Shown here piece after piece: positions 13,037 through 24,277 of a DNA stretch of 64,000 nt (position 1 is the stretch's first letter; each line of letters starts with the position of its first letter). The DNA lies in contig OX596334.1 of NCBI GenBank assembly GCA_951394405.1, positions 248,001 through 312,000 on the forward strand. The letters run 5' to 3'. Both the position numbers and the translations under genes were made by a program. The notes beneath the pieces were generated by a model, which was given only the letters and a program-made list of their open reading frames with translations, made no database searches and was not told the DNA's origin. This DNA comes from Coprinellus micaceus (taxonomy: Eukaryota > Basidiomycota > Agaricomycetes > Agaricales > Psathyrellaceae).

Positions 13037-13671
13037 TAGGGCTGCCCACCGTGACCGTGAGGCACGGGACACGGCTGCCGTGACACGGCCACGTGTACCG
13101 TGCCGTTTGCTGTGGGGGACTCACCCTACCGTGCCGTCTTGAGTTGCCAAAGAGCCGTCTCATACCGTGTATCACGCCCGTCAACGGCCGTGCACGGTGC
13201 CCAAAGGGGTCTAAGAATAGATATGATGCTATGCAATCTCTCGAACATTCGTGCGCCATCTCGCACAACAGATTTTTTTTTGGTGGGTGCTCAATGAGCG
13301 ACATTGGCGCATTTAGCGCTTGAAGCACCGGTTTGGGATGTATTAGTAATCACGACGCTCTTGATTCGTAGGATGTCCAATTCGTACTTTGATGATTGTG
13401 TAGCAGAGTGTGTGTCCTTGCCGCAAAATCGAGCAAAAGTGTAGATAGTATTATTGTAATGTCAAAAATGATGTACAAATTGTGTCTGACGAAGTTCGAT
13501 TCCACTCTGTGCCTTGATGTTCCGTCATACCCGTCCACGGCCGTGACGGTACCCTACCGTCCCGTCTCCCCCTTGGGCGCCTAACGTGCCGGTCCGGCTC
13601 AGACGGATGCCAGCCGTCATTTGGCCGTGTTTTGACGGCCGTGGCCGTGCACGGCACGGTGGGCAGCCCTA
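13037..13671. mobile_element. Non-autonomous hAT-type element (635 bp) with 17-bp terminal inverted repeats
   Basis: The ends are perfect 17-bp inverted repeats: TAGGGCTGCCCACCGTG at 13037-13053 and its complement at 13655-13671. An 8-bp direct repeat, GTCTGGGT, flanks it at 13029-13036 and 13672-13679; 8 bp is the hAT target length and TAGGG is a usual hAT end. The subterminal regions are rich in short ACGGC/GCCGT repeats, as expected of transposase-binding regions. No transposase is encoded, so it depends on another element. Its ends differ from those of the adjacent autonomous element, so a different hAT family probably moved it. Confidence 0.9.
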
Positions 13672-13684
13672 GTCTGGGTGAAAC

Positions 13685-16600
13685 TAGTGATGTGCGGGCT
13701 CGGGCTGGGCTCAAAAGCCCAGGCTTGGGCTCGGGCTTAGAGGGCCAGGGCTGCTTGAGATTGCGAGCCCAGCCCTCCTCCCCGGGCTTTATAGGGCTCG
13801 GGCTCGGGAGGGCTCAGCAAGCGTCGCTGTCGATGATCCAAGCATCACACATATAAAGATATAACACAATACCCATTGTAGTCTATAGATAAGTGAACTG
13901 AATACATTTCTCACTACACTAAACATCCACATCGCTGAGTTCATCAGCGTCACTATCGACACTGATGTGGGCATCCCAGGCCTCAACAACCTCAACGTCA
14001 ACCCAGTCCTGGTCCCCATCATCGTCCTGTACCTCATTTTCGAGCTCCCAAGCCTCAGTGTAGCCGAGGTCCCGAAAGATCAAGTCATGCTCATACGCGC
14101 ACTTGAGGAATTGCAACGCTTCCACCAGCTTACCCTTGAGGCGATTTCGGCGCTTGGATATCGTGATCCCAGCAGCAGAAAATGCCCTCTCACTAGAGAC
14201 TGATGATGCCATGATGGCAAGGTAGTCCCGCGCAAGAGAGGCCCAGGTGGGAAGTCGAGCAGCGTGAGCCTAGTTGATAAATGTGAGCATGTATGTCGAA
14301 GGAAAGAAAGGGGAAAGAAAACGTACACCCCACCAAGACACCATAGACACGGTGGTCCCTCCCATCGAACACGAGTCCTGGCCGTTGATGTAAGCGTTGA
14401 ACTCAGAGAGCCAGGGCTGTTCGGACGATGCTGATGGTGCAGATGTCTGTGGGATGTCATCGGAATCGGAATCGGAATCGTCGATGTAGAGGCGGGAGCG
14501 TGAAGCTGTCTTTGCGGCCTTGGACGTTGACTTGCTGGGCGCCGCAGTTTGGCTTCCGGGTCCATGAAGTTCAAGCCATCGCTCCTTGAACTAGCTGACA
14601 GTTAGGAACCATATCATGATAGACAGCGAGGTGACCTACGATTTCCTCAGTGCTCTTGAGGACATCCTTCTCGAGGCCGTTGGCCCAGCTTGGCTGAAAG
14701 TGGGTCGTCTTGGTATCGGGGTCAAGCACTACACCAAGGGCAATGTATTAAGTCACAGAAGACATGAAGATAGAAATGCACGCACCCATTGCCATGGTAT
14801 ACGCGTGCGAGCTTGAGGTCTTGTCGTAGTACTCTTCGATTTTAGCGAGGCCATCCTCGAGCGCCTCTTTGAAACGGGAGAACTTGGCCTTATCCTTGCG
14901 AGAGGTCCATGCCCGATGAAGACGTTCGAGGGCTGGAAGCCCATTGAACAACACAGGCTCTGTCTCGGATGAGAAAGCGTGCTGAGCAGCGTCCGCATGC
15001 TAGACGTGGATCAGAAGGGGAGAATGTGGGCGATATCTGCATGACACGTACCTTAAGGAGGCTACAAAAAAGCGCTACCTCTTCCCACTCTTCCTCCTCC
15101 AACCCTAAGTCATCGATCTTCCTACGCTTCTCCTTGTTCGACTCCTCCCGAGACATGGTATAAACGAACGTGTTTACGAAGTCCTTGAGGCTGAGGGCAC
15201 GGCGCAGCATTATGTACGTCGAAGACCATCGTACCTTCATGTCGAGAAGAAGAACGAGGGCGACGATAATTTCCTTCTCGTGCTGAAGGTTCTTGAACAT
15301 CTCGGTGCGTTTCGCTGACGAGCGTTGCTAGAGCAGCCATCAGAGGTCACACTAGGGATTGAGGCAGCGTATGCGACGGCGTACCTTCACAACAATAGCC
15401 CGAACCAAGCCCACCACGTCGCGCATCATTGTTACGATCTCGATGTCTTCGTCGTACTTATCTGCTTCAGCCGGATCGTAGTGCTTTGCCTTGCTATACC
15501 GAGCCAAGACCGCTTGAGTTGCGAGGTTGATAATATGAGCGAGGCAGCTGTCATGAACGCATTAGGTACCTTGAACATGATGGCTGATACATTACTCACC
15601 GAATGTGGTGGTGGGCTTCGTTCCACTCCTTCTTTCCCTGGCGGCGGCGTCTACGGTTGAGCCGGGTGGCGAAGTAGCGAAGCATCGTGTTGTTGTTGCT
15701 CGCGTTATCACAGGTAATCCACCCAACCTACGTTAACGAAAGAATATAAGCGTGTATCCCAAGGTGCATGTAATATGTATGCAATACGTACCTTATCTGC
15801 AATGTCAAGTCTCTTGACGATCTGGTACAGAGCACGGCCAAGGCGGGTTCCGTCATGTGCGGTGTTCATGAGCGTGAACCCAAGTAGGGCGCTCTGGAGC
15901 TTCCAGTCTCCCGGAGACGTCTCCTCAATCCAGTGTCCGGTAACGGCAAAGTAGGCGTCTTGGTTGCTTGCCTGCCAGGCGTCGCAGGTGATACTGATCT
16001 TCCCCTTCACAGCAGCACTCTGGAGCGCATGAACAATGAGAACCGGAGAGAGAAACCATCATGAAAACAGCTACGTACATTTAGCCGCCGTCGAAGATCC
16101 CGAATATTCTTGTCGAATAGCTTCATGATCTGGGCCGTAGTTGCCTTGCGTCCGGGGATCTTGACCTTCACACCAGTGGGGCAACGGGAAGCGACACCTA
16201 TCATCTTCTGAAACGCGGGGTGCTCGAGGGCACCAGTAGGCTATACCAGTTAGGGGTTAGATATATTCTGTGTCCTTCGAGCGAACACGGTACGTACCTG
16301 GTTTGTTCGAATCAGCCACTCAAGGGCTGCATCCATAAAGAGGGGATGGGAGTAGGGAATGACACGCTCTTTGGGGTCTTCAAGGTGCTTATCGATGGTC
16401 GATTGAGCGAGCTTTTCGGCCTCCTTGACAGCCGCCGCCTTGCGATCCTTCGGTAGCATGGACGCAAACTTGTGCTCCTTGCACCATTCGTAATACCGTG
16501 GCTAGTATTTTTGAGTGTGAGTCACAGCCGGGTAAACGAGGTAAAGTAAAGCTACACACCTTGTGGTATGCTTGAATGTGCCGCCTGCACGACGAAGGGT

Positions 16601-17677
16601 CTGGTACACCGTATCTAGGACCCTGCAAGTTAGCCAAGCACACAGGAAAATGAGGATAAAGTACGTACGTCGTGTCCTTGCAATCCTTGCACTTCCTTCT
16701 CTTCTTCCCGTTGGGTAGATCCTCAATGGGGCCGTAGAACGCATCAATGTCCGCTGTCGGTGAGTATCCCTCCGGGCGTGGGGGTGGAGGGGGCGGTGGG
16801 ACTATCTTGATCTCATCGTCCGATGAGCTGGAATCGTTCTCACCCTCCTCCGCAGCGGGGCTGGATGCGCGCTCGGAGGGTGAATCGACACGTTGCTTCT
16901 TGCGCGGCTTTCTTTTCCCTTAACGATAAGTCAGCAGACGCAAGGTAAGGCGAGTGAAAACCGACGTACCGCCAGTACTCGAGTTCTTCGGTTTCTTCTT
17001 GCGCTTGGCCGTTCCAGTCGTTGAGCCATCAGGCTCTGAGTTGAGGTCGAGGTCGAGGTCGATCGAGGTCGTGGGTTGAGGGTTGGGCTGTGAGACAGCC
17101 GTGCCGCTCGGGGTGGATGTGTTTGGCGCCGTTTGCGGTTGCTTGGATCCCTTCTCGCACTGCTTAGCTGCCTCCTCGAGTGCACGCTCACGAGCCTCTC
17201 GGTGGGAAGCTAACTCGGAGATACTGGTGTTCGAAGGGTCCTTGAGCTTTTCGGCTGCCTTGGGCTGGCGCTTGCCCGATGCAGAAGGTGCTGAAGGGTT
17301 CGACGACATGGCTGGACTCCGCTCGGAAGATGCAAGTTCAGAAAGAGAACGAAAATGAGCCTTAGACCGGTGACGAAAAACTAATTACAGTCTGCAAGAA
17401 CTAGGAGAATAAAGTTCGAGGTGCGACTCTAATGAATTTCTACAGACCATTGGAATAACGGTGGGCTAAACTAATGACCATTCGCCACCGATTAGATTCG
17501 GAAATTCAATTTATCTGATGGGCCGATGCCGAAGGCTCGGGCTTCCGAAAATGGGAAGCCGAGCCCAGAGCCCGCCCGAGCCCGCTTCCAATAAGCGCCC
17601 AAACTGGGCTGGGCTCAGGCTTGAGGGCTCGGGCTGGGCTGGGCTTTGGGCTCGGAGCCTGAGCCTGCACATCACTA
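13685..17677 (-). mobile_element. Complete hAT transposon, 3,993 bp, with TIRs and 8-bp target duplication
   Basis: The ends read TAGTGATGTGCGGGCTCGGG on the left and, inverted on the right, TAGTGATGTGCAGGCTCAGG, followed inside by runs of GGGCTCGGGCTGGGCT-like subterminal repeats at both ends (13685-13810 and 17520-17677). The 8-bp direct repeat GGTGAAAC lies at 13677-13684 and 17678-17685. The interior carries one full hAT transposase gene on the minus strand. Ends, duplication and open transposase all suggest a recent insertion that may still be mobile. It lies inside the coding exon of gene copy A, in the same orientation. Confidence 0.95.
13919..17309 (-). CDS. hAT-family transposase
   Basis: A multi-exon gene from ATG at 17309 to TAG at 13919-13921. 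The N-terminus is low-complexity and basic. A BED-type zinc finger follows, split by an intron near 16610-16670: KCKDC, then CRRHIQAYH (C-x2-C..H-x4-H). Next comes a catalytic RNase-H-like region with ITCDAWQASNQDAYFAVTGH (about 15990-15930), a CLAHIINL exon, and RWSSTYIML (about 15230), a hAT hallmark. The last exon has SSERAFSAAGITISKRRNRL, the hAT dimerisation signature, and an acidic tail. I found no stop or frame break in the exons I followed. The enzyme should cut at the element's TIRs and create 8-bp duplications, which the flanks show. Confidence 0.92.
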
Positions 17678-18317
17678 GGTGAAACTGCTCTTGGCGCTCT
17701 CGCAGGGAACTTCGTTGATAGCGGGGTAGGGGGTGAGTATACCCTTGAGGGTGAGGGCCGCTGGTGACTGCGACCCCTGCGGCGAGTCGTAGAGTGTTCA
17801 ATAGCCGTGACAGAATCGGATGGAGACGACGAAGGGGAGCACCTGAGGGGTGACTCCCGAAGTGAAAGCCCCTTCATCGATCGTTCTATTTCGCCTTCTG
17901 GGCCCCGATAGTCGTAGTAGCCACCAAAATCCTGAAGGTTTTTCATCTTTACAAAGCTGATAGGCGAGAGAGGAGGAAGAGGAGGCAAAGGGGCCTCTCG
18001 GCGGGAACGAGAGGCTGGCGTGTATGTGTTTATGCCACGGGATGAAGAGTTCTGTTCCAAATGTAAGCCCGCAGGGTCAGCAGAGGCGCTTCGGCACTCG
18101 TCTAGCCACGACTCGATCCCGGCTTTCCACTCTTGATACTCGCGAACTGGTTGTTGGCAGCGTACGTAGAAGGACATGTGAAGAGATGTCTCAACCTATG
18201 CGATGTCCGTAGTAATGAGATCGAAGTCATGGATCATTTGAGCAGAATGGCACTCACAGACTGATAGTTCGGGCGTGAGGGATGCAGATACGATTGATCC
18301 CTGCAACCCTCCTACAA

Positions 18318-19340
18318 CCAGACCGTTCTTTTTTAAAACATTTGCTATCCGATAGTTAAGTACTACTTAATGTTAAATACTGTGTTTAAACATCGATCCA
18401 TGACATTTTTACTGACGACGGCAATGCATTCAGAGAAGACTAGAATGCCGTATTTAAACATCGCTTGAAGGTGGTTAAGCACTAATTCAGTCGGCTGTGT
18501 TTAAGTTGGTTGAGTACATTGGGTCGGGGTGTTTAAACACCGGTATTCAAGCCGGTGTTTAAACACGCACTCCCCATCAAATCGATGAATGCAGCCGCCC
18601 CTAATGGGCGACAGCGTCAAATACCTCGAAGTCCCATCCCCATCACCTCGAAAGTGGTGGAGAGAGGCAAAGAGAAGTGGGGGATTTGCTCCGTTCGCCC
18701 TCGGGTTATATAGCCCTGGGCCTTTGGCTCTGTTTGGTTCCGCTAAACAATCAACGCGTGACCGCCGCGACCGCGTTGTTTGGCAAGCAAACAAGGGCTG
18801 GCTATATAAGCCGCACCTCTTTGCAAAAATGCCCCAACGCCTCTCTTCCCCCTTCCACCACACGGGTTGGTGAGGAGTGACTGAGAGGTGTTCAACCCCT
18901 TTTGCCTTTGGGCAAGGGGCGACAGGGGTGCCGGCTTCTCCATAGCCGGTGTTTCAAGCCCCGTTCGACCAGGCACCCACTGGCCGGGTGGGTGTCTACC
19001 TCGACCGCCTTGCTGGGCCCCGTCCAAGGACCCTGTATTTAATTATTAGTGTTTAACTACCAATGGTATTTAAATATGTATAAGGTATATAGATACATGT
19101 ATCTCATGTTTTACAGCGCGGGGCCATGTTAAGCGCCCATCCGTCCACCACCATCCCTCGCCACCCCACTCGACTCACGTGCCATGGGCCGAAACCAGTG
19201 TTTAAACACACTTTTCTTCCTGCCTGCAAAGGCCAGATAGCTATCCGAAGCATTCTCTACCACTGTATTTAAACACAGTATTTAACATTAAGTAGTACTT
19301 AACTATCGGATAGCAAATGTTTTAAAAAAACACGGTCTGG
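18318..19340. mobile_element. 1-kb non-coding inverted-repeat element upstream of gene copy A
   Basis: The ends are inverted repeats of 73 bp (18318-18390 and 19268-19340) that differ at two positions near the outer edge. Both begin CCAGACCG and run through AAAACATTTGCTATCCGATA to ACTGTGTTTAAA. The interior has no coding exon but is rich in GTTTAAAC palindromes (for example around 18530-18567) and in two TATATA-containing segments. A 7-bp direct repeat, AACCCTC, sits 6 bp outside each end (18305-18311 and 19347-19353) and may be the target duplication with degraded outermost bases. It could be a MITE or a deleted DNA transposon; the superfamily is not clear. It lies about 140 bp upstream of the ATG of copy A, so it interrupts that promoter. 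Confidence 0.8.
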
Positions 19341-19353
19341 ATTCTTAACCCTC

Positions 19354-19811
19354 TGCCTTTATTGGAGGCTCGGGGAGTATTTTGGTTGCATAGTAACCTC
19401 GTCAAAGTCAGAATGAGCCCTCAGGCAGTGTAGGACCAGGCCCACAGGGTCGTCTGAGCCAAAGTCTGTTCACGACAGAATGGCGCACGTCCTTCAAGTC
19501 GAAGGGTTTGGTTGCGCTATAACGCTATAGAGAGGAGTCAGCTTCGAACAGAGCAGTTCGTAAACACATACCCACTCTATCCCAGTCAAAAAATCGCCGT
19601 GGTTGTCAGGCGTCAGCGGCGCAGTCTGTTGGTAAGGGTAGGGCCCGGGAAGGGCCCACTAGTCACCGTAGGTGGCGTGGCGTACATAAACCGAGAGGGC
19701 AGAAAAGGAGTATAATAGAAACAGAGATACTTAGTGGCGTTGGGGTTACAGCGATTACATTGTACTATAATGGCGCGGCCGACCTGGGCAAACACCAAGT
19801 CGCAGGACTTG
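19354..19811. other. Intergenic, 3' side of gene copy B
   Basis: About 460 bases between the inverted-repeat element and the stop codon of copy B. No coding exon or repeat is seen. Confidence 0.4.
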
Positions 19812-21299
19812 TCAGTATCGACTTCCCTTCTTCGAACGGCTCCGCTCCCTACGCCTCCTCCTTTCCTTGTCTGTCTTCCTTGCACGCCTCTCGTCAGCTA
19901 CCTCGACCCTGGGCAGACCTAACGACGCTCGGAGGTCGTCCTGGCTGTATACCCAGTACGTCTGACGAATGAAACCTTGGTTCACGACTAGACATCCATC
20001 CACGTTGATAGACGCACCGGGGTCGAGGGTGACCTGTTTGAAAGGACAGTTGGGGTCGACGCTGCGCTGCGAGGACGGGATTCCAAGCTGCTGCCTCTGG
20101 CGTTCCTGTGTGGCAAGCTGGGTTGCCCTGGCCACCAAAGGGACGAGGTCTCCCTACGAGTAGAATTGAGTTTGAGATTCAAGGCAGGGAGTTCATAGAG
20201 GATGAGGGCTTACGGATACCTGAGAGGTCAGCCACGCGTTGCTAGCGTCAGGTTCTACGACTCGTGGATGTTGCCTCAGAGTTTGTGGTTCCGCCGCACC
20301 GATAGTCTCATCCGAGGACCTCGACGAGGCAGACAGGGATCGTGAACGCATGTGGCGATTTCCACCCTTAGAACTAATCGAGACTGTAGACTGAGCGTAC
20401 CCGGAAGTCGCAGAACGCCCGCACCGTGCCTCGCTGGGAGCGTACGACATGGCGGTGACAGGGTTCGAGGTCGGGTATGCACGTCTCTGATCAGACGAGG
20501 TGGTCCTGGTGGTCGTGGGGCGACATGAAGTATCACTGAATGCCTGCGGTAAACCTCCCTGGTGGGGAATAACACCAACTGGGTGGACGAAGGAAGCCGA
20601 AGACGAACTGGTGGAGCCCGAACGAGCACTTGAAATGCTTGAGGCGACGCTCGGCCCATGCACGAATCCAGGCGGGTACTGATTCTGGCTGGGCCACTCA
20701 TTGACCACAGGGTAGGAGGTGGTCGACGACAACGACCTGTGAATGTCGACTCTCGGAGCCATGACGCCCGATGTGTTGGAAGCCGCCGGTACCACGGCAT
20801 ACTGGCTGAGATTGGGAGAAGGGAGGTATGCTGGGGAAGGCACATGTGAGGGCGCGTAGTCCATCGTTCTCGATCTCTCCGTTCCCGGCCTGCTGGACTT
20901 GGTCCGGCTCGTGGACACGCTCCCAGTTGTGCTCGGAGGTTGGTGAACGAAGCTAGAGAAAACTGGTGTCGTAATCGAGTTGTGGTACCCAGGGCTATTC
21001 ATACTGAACGCCCGCTCCTCCTGTCGAATATCCCTACGCGAGTGAGACTGGGATGAGAATTTGCTGTGGTTGCTGGTAGCCTGGGGAGGATAGCCGAGGG
21101 AAGAAGGCGACCTTCCCAAGGATCCAAGGGGCGTCCCATGTCCAAGATGTTCGTGAGTTGATATCGGTTGAGCAGGCGTCTGCGAACCACGGGAGTTGAT
21201 GCTGTAGTGGGTTGGGGCTTGATTGACCCATGAAGCGATTGCTGCTTGCTTCCGCTGGTACCTCTCGAAGGCTTCAGGGGAGTTGTCGTAGACGGACAT
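19812..21299 (-). CDS. Ser/Pro-rich protein with C-terminal beta-like motif and basic tail (family copy B)
   Basis: Two exons, 21299-20220 and 20153-19812, joined by a 66-nt phase-0 intron, encode 473 residues. The start MSVYDNSPEAFERYQRKQAA matches the style of copy A (MS-x-Y..Y..W). Residues of about 30-340 are Ser/Thr/Pro-rich and probably disordered. The second exon is different: ARATQLATQERQRQQ, then a compact motif TLDPGASINVDGCLVVNQG..YWVYSQDDL, then an Arg/Lys-rich tail (RRRRRERSRSKKG). The tail could be a nuclear localisation signal. An internal TTG- or ATG-extended start further upstream is possible but unneeded. The family has no function I know. The open frame and clean intron suggest an active gene. 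Confidence 0.75.
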
Positions 21300-22222
21300 G
21301 GTCTTGGGAGGCCTTGGGACTAGAGTCAGTGGGTGAGTAAGAGGCCACCAGGCCACTGGCAGCGGGCGAACAACGCACAGAATGGATGTAAGGGGTGGTG
21401 GAGGAGGCGAGGCGAGGAATGGCGATGAGTGATGTCCACCCCTTTTAACGCGTTTCGCTTGATTACTTTCTTTGAATACGCGAGCAATGCTCTCAGGCCA
21501 CGCCCCTCCCCCTTAGTCCATTGTGCCCTTTGTGCACCACCTGCTTTCCATTGTCACGTAGATGCCTGGAAGCCGTCAGGGTCCCATTGACGGGCTAGCG
21601 ACGCGCTTGAAGTATATTCTTACATGCCCTGTTGCTAAGGAAGGAGAACTATGTCATTCCTTGACCAATAACGGGGTGAATGGCGAATGGACGGTGTATT
21701 GCAGCGAAGTTCCCTGATCTAAGGGTGAATGGGTGTCGTTTGGGTGAGTATGAACCTGCGACGCGACTAAGAATGGTACTCACCCTACTCCAGACTCCAT
21801 GTATTCACCGACCATATCGAGCTCTCCAACCGACATCGTGGTACGACGAGAAGATGACCCAGAAGCTCGCGCCAGCGCCATCATGGTTGTCTGCGCTTGG
21901 GGTTAGGGTCCGGCAATCAAGGTGCCACCCGGGCGCTTGTGCCATTGCATTAAGCGTTGCCAATCGACATGTCCAGTCGTTTTTTGTTCCAGGTACCAAT
22001 AATACACCGCCTGAGAGGTCGAGTGCTCAGTTTAAACACTGCCAGTATCCCTTAATGTTCACGACAATAGATTGAATGGGGCCTAAGTACTCTTACTGTG
22101 CGCCCCGGTTGCTTGCCATTCACGTCGCCTCCGTTTCTCTATCTCTTTCTTCTGGTTGGCAACATACCTATACAAAAAAGGATTGAGACACCGAAACCTC
22201 CTCGCCCAAACCTCTGATACAC
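21300..22222. other. Intergenic, promoter side of copy B and 3' side of the frameshifted MYND gene
   Basis: About 920 bases. On the minus strand a TTAAAAGG stretch at about 21437-21445 could serve as a TATA-like element for copy B. No coding exon is supported. Confidence 0.4.
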
Positions 22223-24277
22223 TCACCTACTCCCATACCTCCACGCACTCGCGACGATAATCCACCTCCCCTGTTTATTCACCCGCAGCTTGACGCGATG
22301 GCTCACAATATACCCATAGCTAACGACGAAATGTGCCATCGCCATCGCCACCGTCTTCATCTTCTTCGAGTCATCCTTCACACCCTCAACATACGACGTC
22401 CCAAGGTCCACCCAGCGCGGTTGGCCAATGTAAAACTTGTCGTCCACCCAGTGGCCTGGGTACCGCCCAAGCATGTCGGGGGTTTCCCAGTCGCACATAG
22501 CGAGGAAGGCGTCGGGCTCGACGGTCCAGCTAAACTCGATGTCGAGGAAGGAAAGGATAGGGAAAGTTTGGTGAACGGTGAATGGGATGTCCAGCCACTT
22601 CGAGTACTTTCTCTCAAAGAGCTCTCGGTGCGGAAAGATGGTGTCGTTGAAACGCTCTTCGATGAGGGCGAGATGAAAGGCGCGGGTCGTGTGCGTGGAA
22701 CGGGATTCGGCTTCACGTATAGCTGTAGTGGTGTTAGTGCAATTTGCCGTCAAATGAAGGGTAGAATGACGTACATAGGCGTTCACACCGGGCGATGGAG
22801 CACTCCTCAAAGTGGTTCATACGCCAGTCCTCGTCTTGGCATTCTGGGGAGCAGTATACAGCAAAGGAACAACCACTACACTGCTTGGGTGCGGTGGGCG
22901 CTGCCCTCCGAGCCACAGTGCACTGTGAGGAAAGTCAGTCGGCCAAATTTTCGAAGATATGGGTGCACTCACCTTCCGATTATCGCATACGCGTATCGGG
23001 TATTTCTGATGTCGTTCCCATACGTGCACGTTATATGCAGCGGCCTTCCAGAACTCCTTCCAAACCGTTGGGCCCGCATCTGGATCGGGTCTCCCTGCCC
23101 TGGCTGCGTCTCTCCATGTATCCAGTAGCTCTTGGAGAACGACTGGATTGTGTAGGGAGCCATCGCACGCACCGCTTCCTCTACTCCCCTCTGGTGAGGC
23201 GCGAGGACCTCAAAGATCAGCGAAAATATATGGAGATACCGCCCGTGTATCATCTCCTTGAAGTTCCTCACAGTCCTCGCGCTATCCAGCCGAAACACCG
23301 AAACACCCAATCGAAGAGCTGGAGCATCGGCATCATCCCCGGTTCGACATTGTGGGGTACACCCTCCACCTCGAGGGCAAACAGCATGTGCTTCTCGATG
23401 ACAGTGGAGAAGACCTCAGGAGCGCGACAGTTATGGGTGAACCGGCGCCGTAGGGAGGGTTGAGGTGTGTAATCGTTCCTGTGATCCTGAGGAGGTCGAT
23501 CATGGTATATCAGCCTGTACGAAGGAATAGCCTCATAACGGTGTTCCATGGACCATTCGGCCCTTTGAGTCGCCCCTTGGGCTAGGAGCAGCAGCCCATG
23601 CCGAAGGTGTCGAAGAGCGATATAGTCGAGAAGTGCTTCACGGGCAAGTCCATCCTCGATAACCTTGCGAAATAGGGAAACGAATGCGCAGGGCGACTGA
23701 AAACTCGTGTCAGGGTTCTCCACATCCGTCCATGTGTAGAGTGGGTTTCCGTACGCTTTTCTCGGGAACCAGATGTAAAGCAAGAGGTCGAGAAACGCGT
23801 GGCGGGTGATGAGAGGCTGGCGCAGCATCCCCGAGTCAAAGTCGAACAGGCAAGTTAGCGTCTCGATGTATTTCGACAAGAGCGATTGGTAGTCAATGCT
23901 GTAGTTCATCATCGGGTTCTTCTTGAGGTAGAACCGGATTTCGTGGTCGAGCCAATAGACTGCGGCATCGAGCATGTTCAACAGGAGAGGAGTTGCGGGC
24001 CTGCGAAGGCTCGGCCTGTCTGGGCACGCCTTGAGAAAGGCTTGAAGGATAAATATACACGCGGACGCTGCTCGGTGGTCACTCGTCGTCGTCGCCTCTG
24101 GCACCTCCTTGTACATGGCCTGAAAGTAATACAACGCAGGTTTGAGCTTGCTGACGACGGCATTGTCTTCGGTGGTATTGTCCGCGAGATCTCTCTTCCT
24201 CGTAGTCAGGCCAGGCGACCTCCGAAGATGACAGAGCTTACGATGCGCTTGTGGGCCTTTTCCGAAACCTTGGACAT
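22223..24277 (-). pseudogene. MYND zinc-finger family protein with two frameshifts
   Basis: Copy of the gene at 46838-48996, with the same exon plan: a 12-codon first exon (MSKVSEKAHKRI, from 24277), a long helical exon (RDLADNTTED...), then a MYND finger (CSGCSFAVYCSPECQDEDW..HFEEC, about 22890-22780) and a C-terminal exon (THTTRAFHLALIEERFNDTI to WRYGSR, stop 22223-22225). Two breaks are visible in the long exon. The 8-base unit CGAAACAC is present twice in tandem at 23291-23306; one copy restores DWVFRLDSARTVRNF, matching the intact relative. A one-base loss near 23150 shifts the frame again before VVLQELLDTW. No intron explains either. Such MYND proteins are expanded in mushrooms; their role is unknown, perhaps protein interaction. 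Confidence 0.8.

Larger units (their letters stand above)
12489..18177 (-). pseudogene. Family A/B/C Ser/Pro-rich gene (copy A) split by two hAT-type insertions
   Basis: The 5' part (18177 down to 17686) starts MSFYVRCQQPVREYQEWKAG and is Ser/Pro/Arg-rich. The 3' part (13036 down to 12489) resumes with FHPDSLVQPRGEPDFTFEA. Removing the two elements and one copy of each target duplication joins them inside one open exon reading ERQEQFHPDSLVQP, which lines up with ERQRQQ... in copy B (19812-21299). A possible intron at 17710-17842 accounts for a frame change before this exon; its donor (GTGCTC) is weak. A further intron at about 12832-12914 gives a C-terminal exon ending at 12489. Copies B and C are intact relatives nearby. 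With about 4.6 kb of transposon DNA in the coding exon, this copy should not make its normal protein. The function of the family is unknown. Confidence 0.7.

Noticed and set aside
22298..23463. Long plus-strand open frames opposite the MYND pseudogene
   Set aside because: They are antisense shadows of the minus-strand exons, which carry MYND motifs and match the copy at 46838-48996.
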